Below are positions 25,448-34,665 of a stretch of DNA of 64,000 nt, piece after piece. Source of the stretch: Bacillota bacterium (GTDB lineage: Bacteria; Bacillota; Clostridia; Acetivibrionales; DSM-1351); assembly GCA_023439045.1 (NCBI GenBank), contig JAEXOY010000030.1, positions 136,212-200,211 on the forward strand. The letters are read 5' to 3'. A program made the translations under genes and the position numbers. Position 1 is the first letter of the stretch. The number at the start of each line of letters is the position of its first letter. The notes under the pieces are model-generated. The model ran no database searches. It had not been told where the DNA came from and saw only the letters and a program-made list of their open reading frames with translations.

Positions 25448-27732
25448 TGAAAAAACGTATAATTAGTATTTTAATGGTTGTATTAATGATTTTTGGCACA
25501 TGCGCCTGCAACAATCAAGGTGAAAAAGCAAAAGCAGATGATTTCTCTATGGTAAATGTACCTTCGTATGAAGAAAAAGAGATAGGATCAAAAATAGGGC
25601 TTAGTATACCTGGGAATAAGCTGGGGCTTGATTCTAAAAATCAGCTTCTTTTAACTGATTTTAGAGGAAAAGAAGCATTTTGTGTCATTGCAGATGAAAC
25701 TGGCAAAAAGCTTCAGGATTTTGAGAATAATGCGCAGGGGCCTATATTTACTCTCGATGCTGAAGATAATAGATATGTAGTCGGAGAAGAATATACTAAT
25801 GGAAATGAAGGCGATAAAACCAGGGAGGTTAAATATATCCTTGATATTTATAACTCAAAGGGTGAAAAGCAGAAGTCATTTGATATAGGTAAGTTCACCC
25901 TTAATGGCGAACAGGCAGGAATCACTGATATTGCAGTAGATAGCAAGGGAACGGTCTATTTACTAATAAGAGGAAAAAGCTTAGAGGTTATCGATAAGGA
26001 TGGGAAGAAAGTTAAAAACATGTCAGCGAAAAATTTTGACTACATCGAAATAGATGATGACGACAATCTTATTATTGGTTCTGTTTCGGGTGAAAAAGGA
26101 TACTCATCTATTGAAAAACGTAGCGCTGATAAACAAGACAGCATATGGACAAAAGAATTGGACTCTGGACATTCTATAAAAGAGATGAGATATAGTCACA
26201 AGAATAAAAAGCTGTATATATTGACTGATAAAGGGATTTTGTCCTGTTCTTCTGATGGCAATATAGAAGGATATATCTTTGAACTTAAGCAGTCTTCACT
26301 TCTTGACTCTGGAATATATATTTACGACATTGCCCTCGATTCAAATAAGAATATATATGTATTAGCTTTCAAGAGTGAATCATCCTCTGGAAGTACTAAA
26401 TATACTCCACTGTTATACAAATATACACCCACTAAGGATAAGCAAAAATCCAGTGATCAGAATTCCTTGAATATATCACTAAGATATTCTGAGAGATATA
26501 TAGAAGCTGCTATAAGTAAATTTAAGAAGGCACATCCCGAAATAAAAGTAGAAGTAAAAGATTATTCAGCAGCTATTACAAACACAAGTGAGGACGAAAT
26601 TAATAGAGCTTTAAAGGCAGAAGAAGACTTTCAGAAGAATATCAGCACTGAGCTGATGGCTGGAAATGGTCCTGATATCATGGAAATAGGAGGGCTACCC
26701 TACAAAAAATTTATAGATAAAAATGTACTAGCTAACTTGAGTGAAATAATCAAAAATGATACTAGTTTTGATATAAACAAATATAGTCAGAACATATTAA
26801 ATGCCTGCAAATATAAGGATAATTTATACATAATGCCTATGAACTATACCTTCAATGCATTTGGGGGAAGTAAAAACATTATGGATAAGGAAGGTCTTAA
26901 TATTGACAGTACCAAATGGACTTGGCCGGATTTTCTCTCAATAGCACAAAAGGTTACAAAGGACTTAAATGGAGATGGGAAACCAGATCAATATGCGCTA
27001 CCCAAAATGACCGCAGAAGAAATTTTCTCATACATATTTGATGGTGAGTATCCCACTTTAATAGATTTTGACAAGAAAACAGCAAATTTCGATTCTCAGG
27101 AGTTTGTAGATATGTTGAAGTTTGCAAAAGATTTTTCTTCAAAGGATGTATTCAGTCCAACACTTACATCAAGCAGCTTATGGGAAATGACAGACCCTGG
27201 CACGATAGGCTTTAATCGATACTATTTCAGCACATATCAGAGTGTAATACAAGCACAGGGTTTGAATAATGGAGAAGTAGAGTTTTTAGATATGCCCTCC
27301 TACAGTGGGAAAAGAACCTCTAATGATTGTATTCTTGGAAGAACATATGCAATCAACAATAATTCGCAAATGAAGTCAGAGGCATGGGAATTTATTAAAT
27401 TCTTACTTTCAGATGAAATACAAAGCGATCCAAACATGTATTACTTTCCTGTAAACATCAATTCTCTAAAATCGATGTCAGCTAATGAAATATCTCAAAA
27501 TTACGTATATGAAAGCTATAAACAAAAGGGTAGAAATATTAAACCATTAACACAGAAGGATGTTGATATGGTTAATGAAATGATAGGCGGATTAAATACT
27601 ATACCTTATTCAGAAAAAACAATTAGTGAAATTGTAACAGAGGGAGTAGCGGATTTCTTCGATGGTAAAAAAACAGCAGAAGAGGTGGCAAAGTTGATAC
27701 AAAACAAGGTAAATATATATTTTGGTGAGTAG
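25447..27732 (+). CDS. Lipoprotein fusing a beta-propeller-like domain to an ABC solute-binding protein
   Basis: 761 residues. Signal peptide with a TCAC lipobox at about residue 21. Residues ~50-330 show repeated blade-like units (GLDSKNQLLLTD, TDIAVDSKGTVYLL, YDIALDSNKNIYVLAF), suggesting a six-bladed NHL-like propeller. Residues ~340-760 are a family-1 extracellular solute-binding protein: LRYSERYIEAAISKFKKAHP, TELMAGNGPDIMEIG, DGDGKPDQYALPKM-like loop (NGDGKPDQYALPKM) and the closing SEAWEFIKFLLSDEIQS. The C-terminal part is a close paralogue of the protein at 32359. Binding proteins normally lack such a propeller, so this may sense or dock to a second ligand. Followed by a strong terminator that separates it from the permease genes. 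Confidence 0.82.
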   Translation: MKKRIISILMVVLMIFGTCACNNQGEKAKADDFSMVNVPSYEEKEIGSKIGLSIPGNKLGLDSKNQLLLTDFRGKEAFCVIADETGKKLQDFENNAQGPIFTLDAEDNRYVVGEEYTNGNEGDKTREVKYILDIYNSKGEKQKSFDIGKFTLNGEQAGITDIAVDSKGTVYLLIRGKSLEVIDKDGKKVKNMSAKNFDYIEIDDDDNLIIGSVSGEKGYSSIEKRSADKQDSIWTKELDSGHSIKEMRYSHKNKKLYILTDKGILSCSSDGNIEGYIFELKQSSLLDSGIYIYDIALDSNKNIYVLAFKSESSSGSTKYTPLLYKYTPTKDKQKSSDQNSLNISLRYSERYIEAAISKFKKAHPEIKVEVKDYSAAITNTSEDEINRALKAEEDFQKNISTELMAGNGPDIMEIGGLPYKKFIDKNVLANLSEIIKNDTSFDINKYSQNILNACKYKDNLYIMPMNYTFNAFGGSKNIMDKEGLNIDSTKWTWPDFLSIAQKVTKDLNGDGKPDQYALPKMTAEEIFSYIFDGEYPTLIDFDKKTANFDSQEFVDMLKFAKDFSSKDVFSPTLTSSSLWEMTDPGTIGFNRYYFSTYQSVIQAQGLNNGEVEFLDMPSYSGKRTSNDCILGRTYAINNNSQMKSEAWEFIKFLLSDEIQSDPNMYYFPVNINSLKSMSANEISQNYVYESYKQKGRNIKPLTQKDVDMVNEMIGGLNTIPYSEKTISEIVTEGVADFFDGKKTAEEVAKLIQNKVNIYFGE

Positions 27733-27772
27733 GTGTAGCAAACAACTTTTGTGTGTTTGGCTACAGCAGTAT

Positions 27773-27835
27773 AAAAAGAGTTATATGGCTTACGTGGTGA
27801 AAATTACACCAGATAAGCATTATAACTCTTTTTTT
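27773..27835 (+). terminator. Long hairpin terminator after the propeller/solute-binding gene
   Basis: The arms AAAAAGAGTTATATGGCTTA (27773-27792) and the complementary stretch ending ATAACTCTTTTTTT (to 27835) form a long, nearly perfect stem with a T tail. Confidence 0.85.
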
Positions 27836-27866
27836 GCACCCATATATCCACTAGATTAGGTAGTTA

Positions 27867-27902
27867 CAGAACTACACACAGAACTACACACAGAACTACA
27901 CA
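27867..27902 (+). repeat. Three 12-bp tandem repeats CAGAACTACACA
   Basis: Exact copies at 27867, 27879 and 27891, then degenerate ACTACACA units to about 27925. They precede the candidate operator of the permease genes. Confidence 0.8.
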
Positions 27903-27921
27903 AAACTACACAGATAACTAC

Positions 27922-27967
27922 ACACAAAACACATGATAATCACAAATAAAAACCAAACAAGTTTGGT
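27922..27967 (+). promoter_or_regulatory. Candidate operator region of the permease operon
   Basis: ACACAAAACACA (27922-27933) and CACAAAT (27941-27947) recur with the same relative spacing as at 25371; CACATGA (27930) and CACAAAT (27941) are 11 bp apart. A palindrome ACCAAAC-AA-GTTTGGT follows at 27952-27967. Confidence 0.4.
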
Positions 27968-28028
27968 AATCTGCAAATATAGAACACATATAGTTCTTGT
28001 TCAAAATACATAAAATACGGGTGTCATT

Positions 28029-28904
28029 ATGATAACAATTAAGAAGAAATCAAAACAAAAAAACTTAATATTTTTACTATTCTTAGCTCCAAGCTTAGTG
28101 GGGTTTTTAATGTTCTATCTAGTACCTTTTGTTATTAGTATTTGCTATTCTTTTTTTGATAGTCCTGTTAATGGAAGCTTTGTGGGGTTGAAAAATTACA
28201 CGAGCCTTCTGTCTAACGGTATTTTCCAAAAGGCGGGTTTAAATACCCTAATCTTTACTGCTATATGTGTCCCGTTAAATATGCTTTTATCTCTATTGTT
28301 AGCAATGCTTTTAAATAGAGCTATATATTTCAGAAATATATTTCGAACATTCTTTATAATACCCCTTGTTATCCCGGTAGCGTCAGTAGTTCTAGTTTGG
28401 CAGGTGCTTTTTGATTATAACGGTACTATAAATGCCTTTCTTTATGAATGGGGATTTACCTCTCTTAATTGGATGAACTCTTCATGGGCAAGAGTTGTTG
28501 TAATCGTTATGTATCTGTGGAAAAACATAGGCTATAATATGGTTCTTTTTTTAGCAGGTTTACAGAGTATTCCTGTAGAGTACTATGAGTCTGCGGAGAT
28601 TGATGGCGCCAGTCAGATCAAAAAATTTATTAAAATCACTATTGTTTATTTAACACCTACAACCTTCTTTGTTTTTATTATGTCAATTATTAATTCCTTC
28701 AAGGCATTTAGGGAAACTTACATAATTAGTGGAAGCTATCCTCACGAAAGTATCTACATGCTTCAGCACTATATGAATAATATGTTTACTTCCTTAGATT
28801 ATCAGAAACTTACCTCAGCGGCATGCATAATGGCAGTAGTGATATTTAGTCTTGTATATATCATGTTTAATATTGAGAGAAGAATAAGTAAAAGTATTTC
28901 TTAA
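28029..28904 (+). CDS. ABC importer permease, MalF/UgpA-type
   Basis: 291 residues with six membrane segments; EAA loop at YYESAEIDGASQIKKFIKIT, the cytoplasmic ATPase-docking motif. It is the first inner-membrane subunit of a carbohydrate-type (CUT1) importer. The ribosome site (GGGTG) is weak. It pairs with the permease 24 bases downstream. No ATPase gene is in the locus; a shared MsmK-like ATPase elsewhere is the usual solution. Confidence 0.88.
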   Translation: MITIKKKSKQKNLIFLLFLAPSLVGFLMFYLVPFVISICYSFFDSPVNGSFVGLKNYTSLLSNGIFQKAGLNTLIFTAICVPLNMLLSLLLAMLLNRAIYFRNIFRTFFIIPLVIPVASVVLVWQVLFDYNGTINAFLYEWGFTSLNWMNSSWARVVVIVMYLWKNIGYNMVLFLAGLQSIPVEYYESAEIDGASQIKKFIKITIVYLTPTTFFVFIMSIINSFKAFRETYIISGSYPHESIYMLQHYMNNMFTSLDYQKLTSAACIMAVVIFSLVYIMFNIERRISKSIS

Positions 28905-28928
28905 ATTAACAAAATAGGAGGAACGGCT

Positions 28929-29810
28929 TTGATTATAAAATACAAAAAGCTGCTTTTATCAGGGCTTATAGCCTTAGTTGCCATAATGTTTCTATTTCCA
29001 CTGGTACTAACCATTTCAAATTCATTTATGACTGAAGGGGAAATTGCAGAGAATTATAAGCCCATATCAGCAGACAGATCAACAGAGGAGTATTCCACTG
29101 GCAAGGGAAGGGACTTTATCAATTTAAAATTAATACCTGATGAAGTTGTAATAAAACAGTATTATAAAGTCCTATTGCATAAACCAAGGTTCCTAATTAT
29201 GTTTTGGAACTCTATGGCTCTCGTTCTGCCCATTGTCATAGGGCAAATTCTTGTTGCTTCAATGGCTGCCTATGCGTTTGCAAAGATAAAGTTCCGATGG
29301 CGTGAGCAGATATTTTTTATATACATTATCACAATGATGATGCCGTTTCAGGTGACACTTGTACCAAATTATATAGTTGCAGATAAACTAGGCATTTTGG
29401 GTAGCTATCTTTCAATTATATTTCCAGGTGTATTTGGAACGTTTGGGGTTTTCCTGTTGAGACAATTTATGATGTACATACCTGATGATTATGCGGAAGC
29501 CTCTAGGGTCGATGGGGCTGGACATTTTGAGATATTTTTTAGAATCATTTTACCTATGACAAAGACAGGACTTGCAGCTCTTGCGATCCTTTCTTTTATA
29601 GATAATTGGAATATGGTGGAGCAGCCAGTGATATTCCTTAGTGATGAAAGTATGTACCCTTTATCAATATTTTTATCAAGTATAAGTAACCATGAAACTG
29701 GGATTGCATTTGCTGCATCTACCATATATATGTTTCCTATGCTTTTGATGTTTTTGTTTGGAGAAAATTATTTGATTCAGGGTATACAGCTTTCAGGAAT
29801 AAAAGGATAG
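28929..29810 (+). CDS. ABC importer permease, MalG/UgpE-type
   Basis: 293 residues, TTG start at 28929 after AGGAGG. Six membrane segments; EAA loop DDYAEASRVDGAGHFEIFFR. A ~70-residue extracytoplasmic insert after the first membrane segment (about 36-85, from FMTEGEIAENYKP to the start of segment 2) is longer than in typical MalG. Partner of the preceding permease. The next gene (adaptor protein) starts 23 bases later, so importer permeases and exporter-type proteins share one transcript. Confidence 0.87.
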   Translation: MIIKYKKLLLSGLIALVAIMFLFPLVLTISNSFMTEGEIAENYKPISADRSTEEYSTGKGRDFINLKLIPDEVVIKQYYKVLLHKPRFLIMFWNSMALVLPIVIGQILVASMAAYAFAKIKFRWREQIFFIYIITMMMPFQVTLVPNYIVADKLGILGSYLSIIFPGVFGTFGVFLLRQFMMYIPDDYAEASRVDGAGHFEIFFRIILPMTKTGLAALAILSFIDNWNMVEQPVIFLSDESMYPLSIFLSSISNHETGIAFAASTIYMFPMLLMFLFGENYLIQGIQLSGIKG

Positions 29811-29832
29811 TAAATTATAGGAGGATATACAT

Positions 29833-30924
29833 ATGAACATTGATTACAATAACGAAGCTGCCAGAAAAAAATTAATAATTAAGATATCAGTAGTATTTTT
29901 TGTAGTTTTGCTTTTACTTACGTTTTTATCTAACACAATCAATAACTTCTCTCTCCCAAGAGTAAAGACAGAAATACCATCAAAAGGAGTCCTTAATATA
30001 TATGTATCAGCTGTTGGAAATATAGAAGCAAAGGAAGTTGTAAAGAAATATTCCAAATCAAGCAGGGAAGTTCTTGAGGTATATGCGAAAGTTGGAAGCG
30101 AGGTTAAAAAGGGTGACCCGATATTGGAACTTGACAAGGAAGATTTACAATCTTCACTTGAACAGGAGCTTATTCAACTGGAAAAATTAAAGCTTGCTTA
30201 TAAGAAGTTTAAGGCATCAATAACAGTCCAGAAAAAAACAGAAGACATGGAGATAGATATCAAGAATTATGAACTCGATATTAAACTGCAGCAGATAAAG
30301 GTAAACAATATTAAAAAAGAATTAGCTGAGGATATTGTTATAGTAGCTCCATGCAATGGTATCATCAAGGACATAGGCTTTGAAAAGGGTACATTCACTA
30401 ATTCTGGAACTGCATTGTTTTCCATAGTTGATGTATCAAAGGGCCTTCAATTCAGAGCTTCTGCTAATAATGAAAGCTTAATGAGGCTTAAACAAAATGA
30501 TTTGGCAAAAATAACGCTTAAAAGTTCTAACAGAACGTTTGAGGGAAGAATTGTTGAGATGAAAGAAAATTCTCAAGTTAGTTTAGCCAAGGACATAATC
30601 ATTTCTCTGCCTCAGGAAGATATTACAGTGAACGAAATAGGGGCAGTTGGAGAAGTAAGGGTAGACATTGCCTCAGACAACTATGAATATCTAGTACCTA
30701 ATTCTGCTATTGGAGATGATGGCAAGAAGTTTGTATATATTCTAAAAGAAAAAAAGGGAACATTGGGGAACGAGTACTATGCAAGGAAGGCATATGTCAA
30801 CGTTAAAGATCAAGATAACACTAATAGCGGTATATTAAGCGGTATTGAGCAAAATGAACAAATAATAGTTTCCAGTAACAGAAGCAACCTGTCAGATGGC
30901 TGTCGTGTAATGCTTGAAAGGTAG
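29833..30924 (+). CDS. HlyD/MacA-like membrane fusion (adaptor) protein
   Basis: 363 residues. One N-terminal membrane anchor (about 16-35), lipoyl-like segments REVLEVYAKVGSEVKKGDPILELD and IVAPCNGIIKDIGFEKGTFTN on either side of a helical hairpin (~95-160), then beta-barrel and membrane-proximal parts. In Gram-positives such YknX/MacA-like proteins work with ABC permeases that handle peptides, antimicrobial compounds or envelope lipids. AGGAGG precedes the ATG. It sits between importer permeases and a MacB-like permease; no cognate ATPase is encoded nearby. Confidence 0.85.
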   Translation: MNIDYNNEAARKKLIIKISVVFFVVLLLLTFLSNTINNFSLPRVKTEIPSKGVLNIYVSAVGNIEAKEVVKKYSKSSREVLEVYAKVGSEVKKGDPILELDKEDLQSSLEQELIQLEKLKLAYKKFKASITVQKKTEDMEIDIKNYELDIKLQQIKVNNIKKELAEDIVIVAPCNGIIKDIGFEKGTFTNSGTALFSIVDVSKGLQFRASANNESLMRLKQNDLAKITLKSSNRTFEGRIVEMKENSQVSLAKDIIISLPQEDITVNEIGAVGEVRVDIASDNYEYLVPNSAIGDDGKKFVYILKEKKGTLGNEYYARKAYVNVKDQDNTNSGILSGIEQNEQIIVSSNRSNLSDGCRVMLER

Positions 30925-30933
30925 GGGATACTA

Positions 30934-32322
30934 TTGAAAAATCAAAAAGTTACAAGTATTATCATTTTTTTTGGAATATTTCTTATCATATCAGGTGTTG
31001 TTATAGGCAAAGCTGCTAATTCTAAGTTATTCGAAGCAAATGGATATTTTGGTATGGAAAAGCTTACTATAACACAAAAAAATAATTCTGGTCCAAACGA
31101 TGTAATACATTTAGAAGATATGGAGAGATTAAAAAATGTTTTAGACAATCCAAACTTAACATACTCTTCTAGCTTAAAAACTACTATTGAAGAGAACAAG
31201 CACACTTCAAGTGTTGAAATCATAGGTACCAACTCATTATATCCAAAATTCAACAATGTGAGTTTTTGCTCCGGCAGTTTTTTCACAGAAAATGCTCAAA
31301 TAGAAAACCACAGAGTGGCTGTAATTGATGAAAAACTTGCACTGGAGGTATTTAATACATCACAGGTGCTAGGAAAGGAAATCAGATTATTTGGTAAGAA
31401 TTTTAGCATAATTGGTGTGATAGCAGCAAATGAATCACTAATGCATACCTTGATTGATGACGGAATTCCTTCAATATATATACCTTGTTCTACTTATATG
31501 GAGCTAAATGCAGCTGCTGTAATTACACATGTAGAATTGAAAACTGCTGATAATAGTACCTTTGGAGACAATGCTAAATTATTCAAGGAGGGATTGCAAG
31601 CTATAGGCAAAAATCCTGAGAATTATATCATTACTGATTTTAATATTGAAGAGGCGTTAATAAAGGAAAGACCGGATTTACTGGTGTTTTTAGCTGGAGT
31701 TATTTCTATATTGATTCTGCTTTTTTACCTTAAAGGAGAGCTTGTAGCTTTAATAAGAGAAATTATTTTAGATACAAAAACAAATTATCTTCTCGATGCT
31801 ATTAGGTCAAATGGCTTAAAAATAATTATGTTATTAGTAAAAGCAGGGGTCATATCGTTTCTAGCAATTGTTCTATGGAGGCTCGCTAAATTCAATTTAT
31901 ACATACCACCCAAATACATACCTGATGATTTGACTGATATAGGATATTTTGTTGATCAGGTTAAAAATAGTATTTATGAGAGTAATTCTAATTTGGGTTA
32001 TATAGCTTCAAAATCTGAGCAAATACTGATTGCATCGCAAAATATAGTAAACATATCTTTCACAGTAAGTCTTTTGCCCGGTTTTGCTATCTTTTATATA
32101 GGAATATATCAGGCAAAGGTACTAAAAATTGATTTAAATAGGCTGTTTTTGATAGGGGGAATTTCATTTTTAATTGCAACTACCATAATAATAGGTCTGT
32201 TGGTTTACTTAGGAATGGCCTTTTACATTAATATCGCTTTTCTGGCTATTCTATGGGTGTTTATATGTTTAAATTGTATCAGAATTACTAGGTCTGATGA
32301 TAGGGATAAGCCTGGTTTATAA
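30934..32322 (+). CDS. MacB/FtsX-like ABC permease with periplasmic core domain
   Basis: 462 residues, TTG start at 30934. N-terminal membrane segment (8-27), then a MacB_PCD-like extracellular domain whose end is clear in HRVAVIDEKLALEVFNTSQ and FGKNFSIIGVI (about 128-170), then about five more membrane segments. This exceeds the canonical four-segment MacB topology, and the second extracellular loop (~325-370) is enlarged. The family couples ATP hydrolysis by a separate MacB/LolD-like ATPase to mechanical work on extracellular substrates; that ATPase is absent here. Together with the preceding adaptor it forms half of an exporter-like complex. Confidence 0.75.
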   Translation: MKNQKVTSIIIFFGIFLIISGVVIGKAANSKLFEANGYFGMEKLTITQKNNSGPNDVIHLEDMERLKNVLDNPNLTYSSSLKTTIEENKHTSSVEIIGTNSLYPKFNNVSFCSGSFFTENAQIENHRVAVIDEKLALEVFNTSQVLGKEIRLFGKNFSIIGVIAANESLMHTLIDDGIPSIYIPCSTYMELNAAAVITHVELKTADNSTFGDNAKLFKEGLQAIGKNPENYIITDFNIEEALIKERPDLLVFLAGVISILILLFYLKGELVALIREIILDTKTNYLLDAIRSNGLKIIMLLVKAGVISFLAIVLWRLAKFNLYIPPKYIPDDLTDIGYFVDQVKNSIYESNSNLGYIASKSEQILIASQNIVNISFTVSLLPGFAIFYIGIYQAKVLKIDLNRLFLIGGISFLIATTIIIGLLVYLGMAFYINIAFLAILWVFICLNCIRITRSDDRDKPGL

Positions 32323-32358
32323 AAATATTAAATTTAATTAATAAAGGAGTAGAAAACA

Positions 32359-33747
32359 ATGTTAAAAAGAATAATTAGTTTGGTAATGGTATTGATGATT
32401 CTTGTAGGGGTGTGTGCTTGCAGCAGTGAAGAGAATTCAAAAGATACAAAGAATAGTAAGGATAAAAAAATACTTTACATATCACTTCTATATAATGAAG
32501 GACTTATAGAAAGTGCTATCAATAAATTCCAAGCAGCGCATCCAGATATTAAGGTTGAAGTTAAGGATTATGAGGGGGCATTTTCAGCGGAGAAACTTAA
32601 ATCAAGTACGGCTGAAGACGAATATAACAGAAGCAAGCAGGCGCAGGAAAACTATAGAAAGTCAGTCAGTACCGAATTAATGGCAGGAAAGGGGCCTGAT
32701 ATCATAGATACAACTATCAGTATCTTACCTTACAGAGAATTGGCTGAAAAAAATGTACTAGCTAATATGAGTAAATTAATTAAAAACGATAAAAACTTTG
32801 ATATTGGCAATTATCAGCAGGATTTGTTGAATGCCTGTAAATATAAGGATAATCTATATATAATGCCAATAAGCTTCTCAATTATCAATACTCTTGGTAT
32901 GAACAAAAGCATTATCAATAAGGAGGGTCTCAAATTTGATAGTAGCAGATGGACATGGGAGGACTTTTTTGATATAGCCCAAAAAATCAAAAAGGATACA
33001 AATGGGGATGGTAAGGCGGATCAATATGCTCTCCCCAAAATGACAGCTCGTGAACTACTTAACTATATTTATGTTAATGATAATTTTATAGACTATGACA
33101 ATAAAACAGCTAAATTTAATTCTAAAGAGTTTATAGAGCTTTTAAATTTTGTAAAGAGTTTTCCTACAGATTTATTATGTAGTCCTGTAATGGATCGTAC
33201 AGAATTACATAAAAAGGCAGATCCTGGGACGATAGGCTTCATACCAGCAGAATTACAAGACTATTCTAGCTTGAGCTATAACCAGGCTGTATTTAATGAA
33301 GAAGTAGAGTATCTCGATATGCCATTATATAATGGGAAAAGAAATGCTAAGAGTTTTGAGTTGTATAGGTCATTCGCAATTAATGAAAAGTCAGAGTTAA
33401 AAGAGGAGGCTTGGGAATTTATTAAGGTACTTCTTAGTGACGAATTACAGAGCAGCCCTGATAATCATGGTTTCCCAGTTAATCTATTTGCACTTCAGGA
33501 ACAAGCTAATTTGGGTTTAACCAGTAGTAATAATTATTATGAAGGAAGAAACGTAAAGCCACTAAAACTAGAGGATATTGATATGATAAATAAAATGATG
33601 GGTGAAATTAAGGCTGTAAATTATAGTGAATCAAATGCTGACAAAATCGTATTTGATGGAGCAGACGAATTCTTCTCTGGCAAAAAGACTGCCGAAGAAG
33701 CTGCAAATCAAATACAAAACAAAATCAATATATATTTAGGTGAGTAG
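32359..33747 (+). CDS. ABC solute-binding lipoprotein, paralogue of the propeller fusion
   Basis: 462 residues, lipobox VCAC at about residue 21. Family-1 solute-binding fold with the same landmarks as the C-terminal half of the 25447 protein: NKFQAAHPDIKVEVKDYEGA, STELMAGKGPDIID, NGDGKADQYALPKM and EEAWEFIKVLLSDELQS, ending QNKINIYLGE against QNKVNIYFGE. It lacks the propeller. Either it is the ordinary substrate-binding subunit for the importer permeases, or the pair discriminate ligands. AAGGAG precedes the ATG. It appears to be the last gene of the unit beginning at 28029. Confidence 0.87.
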   Translation: MLKRIISLVMVLMILVGVCACSSEENSKDTKNSKDKKILYISLLYNEGLIESAINKFQAAHPDIKVEVKDYEGAFSAEKLKSSTAEDEYNRSKQAQENYRKSVSTELMAGKGPDIIDTTISILPYRELAEKNVLANMSKLIKNDKNFDIGNYQQDLLNACKYKDNLYIMPISFSIINTLGMNKSIINKEGLKFDSSRWTWEDFFDIAQKIKKDTNGDGKADQYALPKMTARELLNYIYVNDNFIDYDNKTAKFNSKEFIELLNFVKSFPTDLLCSPVMDRTELHKKADPGTIGFIPAELQDYSSLSYNQAVFNEEVEYLDMPLYNGKRNAKSFELYRSFAINEKSELKEEAWEFIKVLLSDELQSSPDNHGFPVNLFALQEQANLGLTSSNNYYEGRNVKPLKLEDIDMINKMMGEIKAVNYSESNADKIVFDGADEFFSGKKTAEEAANQIQNKINIYLGE

Positions 33748-33812
33748 AGTTACCTAGTATTAATCAATTTTTGATAGGTAGATGGATAGTCAATTGATTA
33801 AAATAAAGACAC

Positions 33813-33941
33813 TTAATTTATGGTGGTATAGTGCAATTCAATATATTTAAAGATATCTTTTTGAGCTTGTTCGGGATTCTTATATTTAGCATCTTGTGTA
33901 AGCTCTCTTTTTAGTGTTTCATAGGATTTAATATAGCAGTA
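33813..33941 (-). pseudogene. Remnant of an IS3-family transposase (OrfB C-terminus)
   Basis: Reading the minus strand from 33941 to the stop at 33813-33815 gives about 42 residues containing YETLKRELTQDAKYKNPEQA and then QKDIFKYIELHYTTIN. This matches the end of IS3/IS150-type OrfB integrases, where FxTLKxE...RxEAxxxIFxYIExxYN is conserved. A stop codon lies immediately upstream in frame and the DDE residues are missing, so it is a dead fragment. It abuts the truncated BRO-type gene. Confidence 0.65.
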
Positions 33942-34665
33942 TCACTGGAGCGACTTGAAAAGAAAGCTGAGAAAAGAAGGCTTTTTTGAGTTGTACGATT
34001 TTATCGTACAACTCAAAATGGAAGCTGCTGACGGTAAGAAATATCTAACAGATTGTGCGAATGCAGAAGTATTGCTACGAATAATACAAACAATACCTTC
34101 GCCAAAAGCAGAGCCATTTAAACGTTGGCTGGCTCAAGTAGGATATGAAAGGCTCGAGGAAATCGAAAATCCTGAACTTGCTACTCAACGGATTAGAGAA
34201 ACCTACAAAATGAAAGGCTATAGCGATGATTGGATTGAAAAACGTATGCGTGGCATTGCTGTTCGCGATGAATTGACGGACGAGTGGAAAAAACGAGGAG
34301 TTAGGGAGCAGAAGGAATATTCAATTTTGACTGCCGAAATAAGTAGAGCTACATTTGGAATGACACCTTCTGAATATAAGAAATTTAAGGAATTAAACAG
34401 GCCAACCGAAAACCTTCGTGACCACATGACAGACCTTGAACTGATTTTCACAATGCTTGGTGAGGCTTCTACAACAGAGATAGCACGCAATCGGGATGCA
34501 CAAGGCTTTGTAGAAAATCTAACAGCAGCACATGAAGGTGGAACTGTTGCCGGGAATGCAAGAAAAGAACTTGAATCCAAAACCGGCAGCAAGGTTGTCA
34601 CTCAGGAAAACTATAAGGAACTTACGGAAGGTACGAGACGAAAGCAGTTGAAGGATAGACGGTAA
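33940..34665 (+). pseudogene. BRO-N / DinD-like protein lacking its N-terminus
   Basis: The frame is open from 33937 and homology to BRO-N domain proteins begins at about HWSDLKRKLRKEG, upstream of the TTG at 33955 that could start translation. Intact relatives have roughly 60 more residues before this point. The rest is well preserved: AADGKKYLTDCANAEVLLRI, IPSPKAEPFKRWLAQVG, DLTDEWKKRG-like and GMTPSEYKKFKEL, NARKELESKTGSKVV. The family comprises DNA-damage-inducible and phage antirepressor-like proteins. The missing end coincides with the IS3 remnant, so an insertion and deletion is the likely cause. A shortened protein of 236 residues might still be made. Confidence 0.72.

Noticed and set aside
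27981..27997. AGAAC-N7-GTTCT inverted repeat as a LexA box
   Set aside because: The LexA consensus needs a 4-base spacer in GAAC-N4-GTTC; here it is seven, and the downstream genes are not SOS-related.
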